Below are positions 1-7,709 of a stretch of 60,393 bases of DNA, one piece after another; within the stretch, counting starts at the first letter, position 1; each line of letters starts with the position of its first letter. The position numbers and the translations under genes were made by a program. The notes under the pieces are model-generated. The model worked only from the letters and a program-made list of their open reading frames with translations. It did no database searches and had not been told where the DNA came from. Origin of the DNA: JALJPB01 sp963933115 (GTDB taxonomy: Bacteria; Pseudomonadota; Gammaproteobacteria; Enterobacterales; Alteromonadaceae); assembly GCA_963933115.1 (NCBI GenBank), contig CAWVSL010000014.1, forward strand, positions 1 to 60,393, given 5' to 3'.

Positions 1-1230
1 AACACCTTCTTCATGCTCTTCTTCATGCTCTCCTTCATGCTCTTCTTCATGCTCTCCTTCATGCTCTTCTTCATGCTCTCCTTCATGCTCTCCTTCATGC
101 TCTTCTTCATGATGTCCATGCCCAGGTATACCATACTGACGAGTCATGTAACCATAAGAAATTCCAGCATAGCCATTATCAAAAAGATAACTCGTACCTA
201 AAGTAAAACCTTGTGATTTAGAAGCGCTATTTGCCAAAGTACCGAGAGCTTCATTTTCTTCATCATGTTCATCATGTTCATCATGTTCATCATGTTCATC
301 ATGTTCATCATGTTCATCTTCTTCATGCTCATCTTCTTCATGATCGTCATGGACAAGCTCGGCAGCACCGGGGATTTTATAATCATCAGATTCTCGCCAG
401 AAGCCATCAAGATGAAAAGCGGCGTTGCCTTTACCTGTCTGCATACTTATTGATGCTTGATCTTCTTTAGCAACACTACTGTGTTGAAGCAGCCATTCAA
501 ATTCAGTATCTGTTGATGTAGGAATACGATTATCAACTACATTGACCACACCACCAATTGCACCGCTGCCATAAAATAAGGTAGCAGGGCCGCGTAGCAC
601 TTCAATTTGTGTTGCCGTTGAGGTTTCCGAAGCTACCACATGGTCAGGACCCACTCGAGAAGCATCACCAGCATCTAAACCATTTTGAGTAATTAATACT
701 CTAGGTCCGTCTAAGCCCCTAATAATGGGGCTACTTGCAACAGGTCCATAATAAGTAGAATGAACTCCTATTTCATTTTTTAACGTTTCACCTAAGGTTG
801 ACGCCTGTTTTAATCTGAGTTCATCACTGGAAAGAACGTTGATAGGTATTGCCGACTCAATAGCGGATGCATGAAACGGAGTCGCATATACATCAATAAT
901 GTCCATTACCGTTGGATTTAACTCTATGACTATATTTGAAATATCCTGATCTTTAACGACAACCCTTTGGCTAACATGGCTGTAGTTTTTTTCGCTAATG
1001 TGTAATTCAACAGTGCCCTCACTGACATTATCAAGGGTGAAACGGCCCTGATTGTCAGTAAAAACTACCTGTTTATCGACCGAGTTAGCGACTTTGACTT
1101 TTTGGAGTGACTCACCATTTTCTTTAATTATTTTACCTGAAATTTTTTGTGCAAGAGCTTGTTGGCTTAACAAAGTACTCGACACGATTATGGAACACGC
1201 ATATGCGGCCACAATTTTATGAAATTGCAT
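1..1230 (-). CDS. TonB-dependent outer-membrane receptor, ZnuD-like, partial (N-terminal 410 residues)
   Basis: Open in one frame from ATG at 1230 to the left edge, so the C-terminal barrel lies outside the window. Residues 1-28 look like a signal peptide (hydrophobic core, ending near ALA). Residues 30-110 look like a carboxypeptidase-regulatory/CNA-B-like beta domain. From about residue 115 comes a plug domain with TLGETLKNEIGV, IRGLDGPRVLI, QIEVLRGPATLFYGSGAIGGVVNVVD, typical of TonB-dependent receptors. Residues 294-327 and 371-408 are two extremely His/Glu/Asp-rich loops, which in ZnuD-type receptors bind zinc before import. An AGG about 7 nt before the ATG is a plausible ribosome site. 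The small Cys-rich gene and a Zur-like palindrome lie just upstream, supporting zinc. Nickel, cobalt or copper remain possible. Confidence 0.88.
   Translation of the reverse strand, partial: MQFHKIVAAYACSIIVSSTLLSQQALAQKISGKIIKENGESLQKVKVANSVDKQVVFTDNQGRFTLDNVSEGTVELHISEKNYSHVSQRVVVKDQDISNIVIELNPTVMDIIDVYATPFHASAIESAIPINVLSSDELRLKQASTLGETLKNEIGVHSTYYGPVASSPIIRGLDGPRVLITQNGLDAGDASRVGPDHVVASETSTATQIEVLRGPATLFYGSGAIGGVVNVVDNRIPTSTDTEFEWLLQHSSVAKEDQASISMQTGKGNAAFHLDGFWRESDDYKIPGAAELVHDDHEEDEHEEDEHDEHDEHDEHDEHDEHDEENEALGTLANSASKSQGFTLGTSYLFDNGYAGISYGYMTRQYGIPGHGHHEEEHEGEHEGEHEEEHEGEHEEEHEGEHEEEHEEGV
10..111. repeat. 12-bp in-frame tandem repeat encoding HE(G/E)E units
   Basis: Nine consecutive 12-bp units on the minus strand encode His-Glu-(Gly or Glu)-Glu, inside the second acidic/His-rich loop of the TonB-dependent receptor. 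The third codon of the unit alternates between GGA and GAA. The period is a multiple of three, so slippage would change loop length without breaking the frame. The tract ends just before the window edge with residues GV. Confidence 0.9.
253..351. repeat. His/Asp/Glu-rich repeat tract with six 9-bp units encoding HDE
   Basis: Six near-perfect 9-bp copies (about 259-312) encode His-Asp-Glu on the minus strand. They are preceded in the protein by two longer HEEDE units and an HDD start. This is the first metal-binding-like loop of the receptor (about residues 294-327). It lies within coding sequence and has no unique spacers. Confidence 0.9.
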
Positions 1231-1293
1231 AATGATACCTAAATTTATTGAATGAATGTTTAAACACCAGGCAAAGGCCTGTAAACCGATGAA

Positions 1294-1590
1294 TCAATAA
1301 AGTGGAGGGGCTCTAAGAGGTGGCCTTGGGTAGGCTGAAGGAGTAAAACAACACGAAACAACTGGATTAACTAAAAAATCATAACAAATAGATTGAGGTA
1401 AAACAGATAATAACAAATCAGGCGGGGAATCAATAATATTTTGACACAACGGACACTGCTGCGTTTCGTTAAAATCTAAGACTAAATCAACATGCTGAGC
1501 ATGACTAGCAAATGAGCACAGGCAAGCCAATAGCAATATTAAGCTAATTTTTGATAAGTACTTGTTAGGAAAGTAGGCGGTGTTATTCAT
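1294..1590 (-). CDS. Small secreted Cys-rich protein of unknown function in a putative Zur-controlled unit
   Basis: 98 residues. Residues 1-31 form a signal peptide (KYLSKISLILLLACLCSFASHA), so the mature part of about 67 residues should be periplasmic. It contains a CPLC (CXXC) motif at 46-49, Cys69, a CC pair at 80-81 and a Pro/Arg-rich tail ending RAPPLY. The layout of a signal peptide, a CXXC pair and a terminal R-(A/G)-PP resembles the small DUF2946-type proteins found near metal-linked TonB receptors; that is recollection, not a search. The ATG is only four bases from a perfect palindrome and no Shine-Dalgarno sequence is visible, so the transcript may be leaderless or the true start may differ. 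The receptor gene follows 63 bp downstream on the same strand, so co-transcription is likely. Confidence 0.6.
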   Translation of the reverse strand: MNNTAYFPNKYLSKISLILLLACLCSFASHAQHVDLVLDFNETQQCPLCQNIIDSPPDLLLSVLPQSICYDFLVNPVVSCCFTPSAYPRPPLRAPPLY

Positions 1591-1594
1591 TAAG

Positions 1595-1624
1595 GTGATA
1601 ATATAACATATGTTATATTATCAC
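1595..1624. promoter_or_regulatory. Perfect 30-bp palindrome, candidate Zur operator
   Basis: Bases 1595-1609 (GTGATAATATAACAT) are exactly reverse-complementary to 1610-1624. The half-sequence ATGTTATATTATCAC is close to the zinc-repressor (Zur) operators of gammaproteobacterial znu genes as I remember them (ATGTTATA-N-TATAACAT type). It sits immediately before the small Cys-rich gene and the zinc-receptor-like gene, where a repressor would block the promoter. The arrangement could represent two overlapping boxes. The Zur assignment is inference; the symmetry is directly visible. Confidence 0.65.
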
Positions 1625-1727
1625 AATAAATATTTCTAGATAAAAGCTAAGAAGCCATTATCTACAAAAAAACAAAAAACGAAGCGTATTGTTAGCACAT
1701 TAATAAACGTGACTAAATAAACCATAT

Positions 1728-3017
1728 TTATAAATTATAACCCGACTCTTCATGATCCACTTGATCCAAACCGCTCAACTCATGTTCTTCACTGACACGA
1801 AGACCTTGAGTTAAAATCCCAACAAGCTTTAGTAATAGATAGGTCATCAGTGCGGTATAAGCTAATGTTGATATTATACCAACAAGCTGAACGCTTACTT
1901 GCTCAGTGATTGATGTTAATCCTTCAGCAAAACCAAAACCACTAAAAACACCTAAAGACGTTGCTGAAAATATACCCACTAAAAATGTCCCTAATATACC
2001 GCCAATACCGTGTACAGGAAATACATCGAGTGAGTCATCAATTTTCAGCTGTTGTTTAATGTAAACCGTTGCATAAAAACATACAAAACCCGCTGAAACA
2101 CCAATAATTAATGCCCCTCCTGGACCAACAAAGCCTGAGGCTGGTGTAATAGTACCAAGACCTGCAACCATTCCTGTAACTGCACCCAACACACTGGCTT
2201 TACCAAACTTACGCCATTCAATTGCTGCCCAAGTTAATGTGCCAGCAGCCGCTGAAAGGTGAGTCACTAACATTGCCATGGCTGCATCACCATTTGCAGC
2301 TAATGCACTTCCGCCATTAAAACCAAACCAACCCACCCATAACATACCTGCACCGGTTACTGTCATAGTTAAATTATGGGGTAACATCGGTGTTTTTGGA
2401 AAGCCTCTTCTTGGTCCTATCACCATCGCTGCCACTAATGCCGCTGTTCCTGCCGTAATATGAACAACGACACCACCAGCAAAATCATAAAGGCCCATTT
2501 GGCTTAACCAACCACCTCCCCAGACCCAATGAGCAACCGGTGCATAAACAGCTAATAACCATAAGGCACTAAATAGTAATACAGCAGAAAACTTCATACG
2601 TTCAGCAAAACCACCAATAATAAGTGCTGGGGTTATAATCGCAAAGGTCATTTGAAAAAGCATAAATAAGCTTTCAGGGATGTCCCCAGCTAAAGTTTCT
2701 TGGGTAATGCCCATCATCATCACTTTTGAAAAATCACCGATAAAGCCATTACCTTCGCCAAAGGCAAGGCTATAGCCGACAACAAACCATAAAACTGAAG
2801 AAATTGAACCGATAGCGAAACATTGCATTAAAATAGATAAAACGTTTTTCTTTCTAACTAACCCCCCATAAAAAAGGGCTAAGCCCGGTAACGTCATTAA
2901 AAGCACTAATGCCGTCGACGTTAAAATCCAGCCAGTATTTGCACCATTAAGTTGCTCTGCTTCCGCAAAAGCAGCAAATGGCATCAATAAAAAGAGTGTT
3001 AAGAGTATTCGAAACAT
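1728..3017 (-). CDS. amtB: Ammonium transporter, Amt/AmtB family
   Basis: 429 residues, inner-membrane channel for ammonium/ammonia. Residues 1-20 are a cleavable signal-like segment, followed by about eleven membrane segments. Family hallmarks are FYGGLVRKKNVLS near residue 50, YDFAGG (Asp178), the twin pore histidines in GGVVVHITAG (His186) and FPVHGIGG (His336), and GWFGFNGGSAL. The length is normal for a bacterial Amt. The C-terminal tail is long enough to take part in PII contact, but no glnK lies beside it here. A candidate sigma-54 promoter lies 50-65 bp upstream of the start. Confidence 0.95.
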   Translation of the reverse strand: MFRILLTLFLLMPFAAFAEAEQLNGANTGWILTSTALVLLMTLPGLALFYGGLVRKKNVLSILMQCFAIGSISSVLWFVVGYSLAFGEGNGFIGDFSKVMMMGITQETLAGDIPESLFMLFQMTFAIITPALIIGGFAERMKFSAVLLFSALWLLAVYAPVAHWVWGGGWLSQMGLYDFAGGVVVHITAGTAALVAAMVIGPRRGFPKTPMLPHNLTMTVTGAGMLWVGWFGFNGGSALAANGDAAMAMLVTHLSAAAGTLTWAAIEWRKFGKASVLGAVTGMVAGLGTITPASGFVGPGGALIIGVSAGFVCFYATVYIKQQLKIDDSLDVFPVHGIGGILGTFLVGIFSATSLGVFSGFGFAEGLTSITEQVSVQLVGIISTLAYTALMTYLLLKLVGILTQGLRVSEEHELSGLDQVDHEESGYNL

Positions 3018-3410
3018 AATTTTCCCAAGTTTAGTGCAGTTATTATTTTTAAGATGGCATTGTTATGCACAAAATAAGCCATTAAATTTTAATCTTATTT
3101 TTCAATTAGATACAAATAGCACTCTAATAAATAAAGCTTAAATGCACCACTTCTGGGAAAAATAACTGCTCATGGCACAGTTATGATGCAAGCATTTATT
3201 TTATGAAACTATATCAAGTTAAAAAATAGCGTTTTTTAATTTCTGGGTTCTGAATATAAATAATGACCGTTCTCTTCTGATTAAGTTGTTGAAATAGAGA
3301 TACTGTTGATACGCCCTTTCTTATGTCAAATGAATAAAGGGCAAGGAAAAGATGAGTCATTGTAAGTGAAAGGTATAACTACAAAAACCTTAAGCGAAGA
3401 AAGTAATAGG
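3018..3410. other. Intergenic region carrying the amtB promoter
   Basis: No coding sequence is evident in this AT-rich stretch between the end of the AstE-family gene and the start of amtB. It contains a candidate sigma-54 -24/-12 element and a partial NtrC-like half-site, listed separately. I see no clear terminator for the upstream gene. Confidence 0.6.
3067..3081 (-). promoter_or_regulatory. Candidate sigma-54 (-24/-12) promoter of amtB
   Basis: Read on the minus strand this is TGGCTTATTTTGTGC. The invariant GG and GC doublets have the spacing expected for a sigma-54 promoter (TGGC...TGC). It lies about 50 bp before the amtB start. A half-site GTGGTGCA matching one arm of the NtrC consensus is found about 65-80 bp further upstream (3143-3159); the other arm is poor. 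The match is visible but short, so chance is possible in AT-rich DNA. Confidence 0.4.
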
Positions 3411-4562
3411 TTAAAGGATGAAAAATTTACTAAAAACTTTATATAACTCTGTCCCTTGATTCACACTAGCAGAAGCAAAGTGAAGAATAGGTAAGACTTG
3501 ATGATCGAGTGATACATTGTAGAGCGGATCGCCATCGCCGTAGTTATCCATGCGTAAAATCCTCGCCAGAGGCTCTCCTGCAGCTAAAGGTTGGCCAAAT
3601 TCAGCTAAGTAATCTACCATACCGCCCATAGGTGAATAGAGTGCTTTATAGTCTTTTAAATAACAGCCATAACGTCTCATCGATTGTGGTTTGAAATCAT
3701 TTTTATGTTGATCAGCTAATACCCCTTTGAAATTTAAGTAACTTAAAATGCCCAAAGCATCTTGATGAGCAACGTCTAAATCAATTTGTTCTTGTGATCC
3801 CAATTCAACTGTAAAACTTTCTTTATTTATATCTCCCTCATTAATAATAAGCTCCCGTTCAAGCGTCTTGAGCTCTTTTTGTAATGTCCACCAAGGGCAA
3901 AATGTAGCTTCATCTAGCGCACCATCAAAAGCATTAGGGATTATCAAAGTATGTGGAATATCAAAATAATAAGCACTGTCTTGACAATACTCAGGGCAGT
4001 ACAAGTGTTTACTTGAAATAGGACCTGTGTGTAGATCAAGGACTAAGTCTGCCTGATGTGCCAAACGCTGTAATTGATAGGCTATACGCTGCCCAGTCGT
4101 TAAACCAAAAATATTATGTTCAAGCTTTTGTTCAATATCGGTTAGCATTGCTTGCTTAAAACTTGATTCTATTTCACTGTCAGAACAGCCAATATGGTGT
4201 TCAGCAAACGGCTTAATCATAGATTCATCGAAGTGATACATACGATTCCAATTAACGCCGGTAATAGGGTCAAAGCGTCCTAAGGTATACTCGCCATTTT
4301 TATGATTACAGGCCACGGGGTTTGCATAGGGCACTAAAGTAATGTCGCTGTTAATATCTAGAGTCTTTAATAATTCAAGCAATTGATAAATAACGGCATT
4401 GCCTTGAACTTCTGCTCCATGCATATTAGCCTGAACATAAACACTAGGGCCTTTGTGTTGTCCGACATTAATTGAGGCTTTCAAACGATACACTGGCACA
4501 GTAAGTTGCGCGCCACTGGCCATTTCACCCACATGCATTAACTCTTTTGAAACTTGGTTCAT
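3411..4562 (-). CDS. Succinylglutamate desuccinylase/aspartoacylase-family zinc hydrolase
   Basis: 383 residues, predicted cytoplasmic. It shows the M14-like zinc site of the AstE/AspA superfamily: the HGAE motif (His48, Glu51) and a later His178 in DLVLDLHTG. Residues from about 300 on form the small beta domain common in these enzymes (MGGMVDYLAEFGQPLAAGEPLARI). Family members remove acyl groups from N-acyl amino acids or similar amides. The substrate cannot be set here: no arginine-succinyltransferase genes are next to it, so astE itself is not claimed. It stands alone between amtB and the divergent rsmC. Confidence 0.82.
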   Translation of the reverse strand: MNQVSKELMHVGEMASGAQLTVPVYRLKASINVGQHKGPSVYVQANMHGAEVQGNAVIYQLLELLKTLDINSDITLVPYANPVACNHKNGEYTLGRFDPITGVNWNRMYHFDESMIKPFAEHHIGCSDSEIESSFKQAMLTDIEQKLEHNIFGLTTGQRIAYQLQRLAHQADLVLDLHTGPISSKHLYCPEYCQDSAYYFDIPHTLIIPNAFDGALDEATFCPWWTLQKELKTLERELIINEGDINKESFTVELGSQEQIDLDVAHQDALGILSYLNFKGVLADQHKNDFKPQSMRRYGCYLKDYKALYSPMGGMVDYLAEFGQPLAAGEPLARILRMDNYGDGDPLYNVSLDHQVLPILHFASASVNQGTELYKVFSKFFIL

Positions 4563-4969
4563 ACTACACCTTTATACTAGCATTTATTTTACATGGCCAA
4601 AGACTGGTTGTGCTGATTTTATCTTACCTCTTTATTTTTTCATGGTTGTTTAAAATTGAGTGGCAGATTAATTTTAATAGCTTAGTTGTCTCTAGTTTAG
4701 TTGTCTATGGTTTAGTTTAAAGACAACTAAAAAGTACCAAAACATTTAATAACACCTATAAAGTGACAGCTTTAATCTCTGTTACTTAGCTAGTAAACTT
4801 TAATTGGGATGGGAGGTTATATCCTAAAGGGCGTGGATAGAAGTATTTAATCGCTTGGGCTTTGTATTGATAATATCTTTGGTTATCTTACTAATTTCAA
4901 GTAGAATATTGTCTTCGATAAAGTCATTCACCTGAAATATAATATTTTTATTTTTCTGTTAGGCCTACC
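4563..4969. other. Intergenic region between divergent AstE-family gene and rsmC
   Basis: No gene is seen. The stretch holds promoters for two divergent genes and a long-loop inverted repeat: TTTAGTTGTCT at 4696-4706 pairs with AGACAACTAAA at 4721-4731. A third partial copy (TTAGTTGTCT) lies at 4682-4691. The repeats are AT-rich and not followed by a T-run in the direction of either gene, so they may be a regulator-binding site rather than a terminator. Confidence 0.45.
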
Positions 4970-6010
4970 ATGTCACTAAGCAATCCAAGTCAAATTTTAT
5001 TACGTAATAGCGAGTTGTTTGAGGCTAATAAGCCACTACTCATTAATATGCCTGGTGATGATTTGATTGCAAAATATTTAGCTTTATACCCCTCTGCAGA
5101 GCTAACATCTGTAAATACAAACTTTGAAGTATATCAACATTTAAAGCAACGTTATCAGCAACAAGTCAACTGTATTTTTACTAGTAACTACCAAACAAAC
5201 ACTAAACATGATTTAGTGATAATTGCCTTTCCCAAAAGTAAGGCCGAGTTGAGCTATACTCTCGCAATGATCAACCCTTTATTAGCACTTGATGCTCAAA
5301 TATTTTTGGTTGGTGAAAATAAGTCAGGTATAAAATCTAGCCAAAAGCTGACAACTAGCCTATTGGCTTATTGTAATAAAGTCGATTCGGCAAAACACTG
5401 CACTTTATTTTCTGGGCAATTTAATAATAAATATCAACCGTTTAATTTTGATGATTGGTTTAACCATTATCAAATAACCATTGCAGATGTCAGTTTAACT
5501 ATTGCTTCTTTACCGGGTGTGTTTAGTCAAGATGGTTTAGATGTTGGCACGCGGGTTTTATTAAGTAATTTACCCAACAATCTTAGTGATAAGGTACTGG
5601 ACTTCGGCTGCGGTGCTGGCATTATTAGTTGTTTTATTGGCAAGCGTTATCCTGACATACATTTATCCTTATTAGATGTTAGTGCTTTAGCATTAAGCTC
5701 TGCAGAAAAAACCTTAGCATTAAATGGCTTAACGGGTTTGATTTTTCCATCAAATAGCTTATCTGAGGTCACTGAAAAATATCAGCATATTGTCTCTAAT
5801 CCTCCTTTTCATCAAGGAGTTAAAACTAATTATCTTGCAACAGAAACCTTTTTGAAGAATATCAAGAAACACATTAACAAGAATGGCTCTATTACCATAG
5901 TTGCCAACAGTTTTTTACGCTATCAAGAGATTATGGATAATGCTATTAGCAAAAGTAAAGTCCTTGCTAAAAAGAGCGGTTTTACAATTTATCAATGCTT
6001 AGTTAAATAA
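4970..6010 (+). CDS. rsmC: 16S rRNA (guanine1207-N2)-methyltransferase RsmC
   Basis: 346 residues. RsmC methylates G1207 of the small-subunit rRNA using S-adenosylmethionine. The protein has the duplicated architecture of the family: a degenerate N-terminal methyltransferase-like half (about 1-165) and a catalytic C-terminal half. The latter has the SAM-binding motif VLDFGCGAGIIS (about residues 207-218) and the NPPFHQG motif (about 278) typical of N2-guanine methyltransferases. Length and both halves match E. coli RsmC. It is monocistronic, followed by a strong hairpin. Confidence 0.93.
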   Translation: MSLSNPSQILLRNSELFEANKPLLINMPGDDLIAKYLALYPSAELTSVNTNFEVYQHLKQRYQQQVNCIFTSNYQTNTKHDLVIIAFPKSKAELSYTLAMINPLLALDAQIFLVGENKSGIKSSQKLTTSLLAYCNKVDSAKHCTLFSGQFNNKYQPFNFDDWFNHYQITIADVSLTIASLPGVFSQDGLDVGTRVLLSNLPNNLSDKVLDFGCGAGIISCFIGKRYPDIHLSLLDVSALALSSAEKTLALNGLTGLIFPSNSLSEVTEKYQHIVSNPPFHQGVKTNYLATETFLKNIKKHINKNGSITIVANSFLRYQEIMDNAISKSKVLAKKSGFTIYQCLVK

Positions 6011-6350
6011 TGAATACCAGCTAAGATGATTTAAGAGGCTTAAATCATCTTAAGTTACCTCCAATCTTTAATCTAATGACACAATATTTTGATTTAAAGA
6101 ATTAACTAAGAGAGTAAAATAAAGAAAATCTCTTTATTAATAAGTTCTTCCGTCGTCGGTGTAAGTTAATGATTTACTTACGCTGAGACTTTACTTTTTC
6201 TATAAAAATCTAGTATTTATAATTTGGTACATTGTTATTTGACATTACCTTAGATACTATAAAGCGGTAAGTTGATTATTCATTGTCCACTTACTTGGCT
6301 AAAATAAAATATAATAAAATCAAAAACGACATACTGGTGGAAAGTTTCAT
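6011..6350. other. Intergenic region between rsmC and arcA
   Basis: No coding sequence is seen. It begins with the 14-bp hairpin described separately. A weaker inverted repeat (GTAAGT...ACTTAC) occurs near 6161-6181. The 3' part is very AT-rich and must contain the arcA promoter; I do not assign boxes. Confidence 0.5.
6022..6052. terminator. Perfect 14-bp hairpin after rsmC
   Basis: TAAGATGATTTAAG (6022-6035), loop AGG, then the exact reverse complement (6039-6052), beginning about 12 bp after the rsmC stop. There is no following T-run, so it may act by Rho-assisted termination or RNA stabilisation rather than as a classical intrinsic terminator. Confidence 0.5.
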
Positions 6351-7046
6351 ATGCAACAATATCATATTCTTATCGTAGAAGATGAAGACGTAACCCGATT
6401 TAGTCTTAGGCATTTATTTGAAGCGGAAGGTTATCAGGTGTATGAAGCGACAGATGGCGAAAGTATGGATCAGCAATTAAGTGATAATGTTATTAACTTA
6501 ATTATAATGGATATTAACCTACCAGGGAAAAATGGTTTATTACTCGCTAGAGAATTAACCAAGAATGCTGAGTTAGGGTTAATATTTTTAACTGGCCGTG
6601 ACAGTGATATTGATAAAGTTTTAGGTTTAGAAATTGGTGCCGATGATTATCTGACCAAACCATTTAATCCTCGTGAGTTAGTCATTAGAGCAAGAAATAT
6701 TTTATCCCGAATTGGCCAACCAAAAAATATAAAGGCTGTTATCAAGTTCAATCAGTGGACGCTTGATGGTAACTCCAGACAAATGTTTTCTCCTAGCGGT
6801 GAAATGATCGCTATTCCGCGTGGTGAGTATCGGGCATTAAAATTATTAATTGAACATTCTGGTCAAATTGTGACTCGTCAACAATTAATTAAAGAGATGA
6901 CTGGCCGTGATTTACGACCTAATGATAGAACAGTCGATGTTACTATTAGACGATTGCGTAAGCATTTTGAGTCACTTATCGGTTCGCCAGAACTTATCAA
7001 CACTATTCATGGCGAAGGTTATCGTTTTGTCGGCTCGGTTGAGTAA
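6351..7046 (+). CDS. arcA: Aerobic respiration control response regulator ArcA
   Basis: 231 residues, an OmpR/PhoB-type DNA-binding response regulator. The receiver domain (1-120) has the acidic pocket (Glu10, Asp11), phospho-acceptor Asp54 in IIMDINLPGKNG, Thr81 and Lys103. The C-terminal winged helix (about 130-230) carries the conserved recognition region RTVDVTIRRLRKHFE. Stretches such as MDINLPGKNGLLLARELT and GLEIGADDY.TKPFNPREL match E. coli ArcA nearly word for word, which separates it from TorR and other relatives. ArcA controls respiratory genes in response to redox state. A single-domain HPt protein faces it 16 bp downstream. GTGGAAAG lies just before the start. Confidence 0.93.
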   Translation: MQQYHILIVEDEDVTRFSLRHLFEAEGYQVYEATDGESMDQQLSDNVINLIIMDINLPGKNGLLLARELTKNAELGLIFLTGRDSDIDKVLGLEIGADDYLTKPFNPRELVIRARNILSRIGQPKNIKAVIKFNQWTLDGNSRQMFSPSGEMIAIPRGEYRALKLLIEHSGQIVTRQQLIKEMTGRDLRPNDRTVDVTIRRLRKHFESLIGSPELINTIHGEGYRFVGSVE

Positions 7047-7062
7047 TATTTAAATATAAACA

Positions 7063-7407
7063 CTAGACCGTATTTAACCAGATCAAAAATGCGGCGACCC
7101 CGGCATCATTCTGTTCGGACAATTTGTTTACCATTGATAATTTTTCTTCACTCGACGCATCTGATTTTTCAATAGTCACTAGATAGCGATATAAAGATTT
7201 TAAACCAACACTGCCGGCAGCGCCTTTCATTTTATGACAATGCTCCTGCCATGCAGAAGAAGACTGTTCAATGACAGATCGGTTAATATCATCTAGATAA
7301 ATTTGTGACTGTTGTTGATATAAATCAATCATTTGTTTTAAGATATCTTTCCCCAAGTCCTTTAGATAACTTAACAACAAATTCTCGTCCAATAATTTTT
7401 CACTCAC
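7063..7407 (-). CDS. hptA: Stand-alone histidine phosphotransfer (HPt) protein, likely HptA
   Basis: 114 residues, a single HPt domain. The motif HCHKMKGAAGSVGL places the phosphorylatable histidine at His58 with the usual following K-x-KG. It has no receiver or kinase domain. In Shewanella a stand-alone HPt protein (HptA) relays phosphate from ArcS to ArcA; the placement here, convergent with arcA, suggests the same role. The start codon is GTG. The symbol rests on family knowledge plus context. Confidence 0.82.
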   Translation of the reverse strand: MSEKLLDENLLLSYLKDLGKDILKQMIDLYQQQSQIYLDDINRSVIEQSSSAWQEHCHKMKGAAGSVGLKSLYRYLVTIEKSDASSEEKLSMVNKLSEQNDAGVAAFLIWLNTV

Positions 7408-7709
7408 AGAAGCTAACCTTAACTTTAATCTTATTTATTCTTTATATTAGAACAAAGTCAATTAAAGACAATAGTTAATAATCGAATGGCTATAACTAAT
7501 AGCAATCTCGAATATATAACTGCAGCGCCCAATTCTATTGCTTTTACATCCGTTCTCGTTCAAAATACCTCCCCTTTCTAGTAGGTCTTTTAATTAAAAT
7601 GTAAATAATATTAATTAAATCTATTAAAAATACGATAGAATATGCGCCCTTGAATTTAGATATTCTTTTTTATCTAACGAAACTAGATAATGTACAAAGC
7701 GGAGTAAAA
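7408..7709. other. Divergent intergenic region between hptA and folE2
   Basis: No gene is visible. An open frame runs upstream from folE2 to a TTG at 7650 but has no ribosome site and no resemblance to FolE2. I looked for a Zur-like palindrome before folE2, since such genes are often zinc-regulated, and did not see one. Confidence 0.5.

Noticed and set aside
1..351. Short direct repeats that could be mistaken for a CRISPR array
   Set aside because: The repeats are 9 or 12 bp, have no unique spacers and are translated in frame as His/Glu/Asp loops of a TonB-dependent receptor.
13..470. Several plus- and minus-strand open frames over the repeats (Met/Leu/Phe-rich or His-rich)
   Set aside because: They are other-frame readings of the receptor repeats; the receptor frame is longer, has recognisable plug-domain motifs and runs off the edge.
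3171..3195. TGGCAC...TGATGC on the plus strand as a sigma-54 promoter
   Set aside because: The spacing between the GG and GC doublets is two bases too long and it points away from amtB.
7650..7709. N-terminal extension of folE2 from a TTG codon
   Set aside because: No ribosome site at the TTG, no similarity to FolE2 N-termini, while ATG 7710 has GGAG at good spacing.
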